Assembly: GCA_022615215.1 (NCBI GenBank)
Contig: JAKEHD010000551.1
Location: 1 to 9,461 of the forward strand
Origin: Blastocatellia bacterium
GTDB taxonomy: Bacteria; Acidobacteriota; Blastocatellia; UBA7656
Direction of reading: 5' to 3'
Length of the DNA stretch: 9,461 nt
Shown one piece after another: positions 9,381 through 9,461 of the stretch. The position numbers and the translations under genes were made by a program. The notes under the pieces are model-generated. The model was not told the DNA's origin. It searched no databases and saw nothing but the letters and a program-made list of their open reading frames with translations. Within the stretch, counting starts at the first letter, position 1, and each line of letters starts with the position of its first letter.

Positions 9381-9461
9381 TTACCAGTCATTATTCTTTA
9401 TGCGCTTTTTGATCCTCCGCTTTATGAGGTCGCGTTTCAGCGGACTTAAATAGTTTATGAA
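9381..9461 (-). CDS. C-terminal end of an unidentified gene, partial
   Basis: The last 26 codons of a minus-strand frame that enters from beyond the window: a very basic tail (LKRDLIKRRIKKRIKNNDW) ending in TAA at 9381-9383. Support is indirect. The frame is open to the window edge, it uses ATA for Ile (four times) as the other minus-strand genes do, and a strong terminator-like hairpin lies just downstream. Basic tails of this type occur in many protein families, including rRNA/tRNA-binding and membrane proteins, so no function can be assigned. Confidence 0.45.
   Translation of the reverse strand, partial: FINYLSPLKRDLIKRRIKKRIKNNDW

Overview
The window is a bacterial chromosomal segment with one dominant transcription direction (minus strand). 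Read 5'->3' on that strand it carries: the last 26 codons of an unidentified gene, a strong hairpin, a phoH-family ATPase gene interrupted by two inteins, a pgpH-type 7TM-HD phosphohydrolase gene, ybeY, a CNNM/CBS/CorC-domain membrane protein gene, and era. This mixes the phoH-yqfF(pgpH)-ybeY-era order seen in many Gram-positive and deep-branching bacteria with the phoH-ybeY-corC order of proteobacteria. The first ~400 bases hold the 3' part of a plus-strand ABC exporter gene whose end is fused, truncated, to the truncated end of era.

The organism cannot be fixed from sequence alone. Moderate-to-high GC, frequent ATA isoleucine codons, weak Shine-Dalgarno signals, and gene boundaries full of 7- and 8-nt tandem repeats arranged as inverted repeats would fit an Acidobacteriota (Blastocatellia-like) genome or metagenome contig. 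That is an impression, not a demonstrated assignment.

The main discovery is the 1130-codon phoH. The three extein pieces add up to 327 aa, the normal PhoH/PhoL/YbeZ size. Intein 1 (439 aa) sits inside the Walker A motif, after the P-loop Lys. It is a standard Cys1 class 1 intein with a two-motif LAGLIDADG (DOD) endonuclease. Intein 2 (364 aa) sits a few residues before Walker B. It starts with Ala, has no N-terminal nucleophile, and carries all three residues of the class 3 Trp-Cys-Thr signature, plus its own DOD endonuclease. So two inteins with different splicing chemistries interrupt the ATP site of one RNA-metabolism ATPase, and the unspliced protein should be inactive.

Functionally the cluster joins RNA maturation and ribosome assembly (PhoH-like ATPase, YbeY endoribonuclease, Era GTPase on 16S rRNA) with c-di-AMP hydrolysis (PgpH) and probably divalent-cation transport (CNNM/CorC protein). 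Each of the four internal gene boundaries carries a different palindromic repeat element. One of them has been absorbed into the PgpH C-terminus.

At about position 396-404 both the ABC gene (plus) and era (minus) leave their family pattern at the same place, and isoleucine codon use changes sharply there. This is either a real deletion/rearrangement or an assembly chimera, and it should be checked before anything is inferred about the era 3' end.
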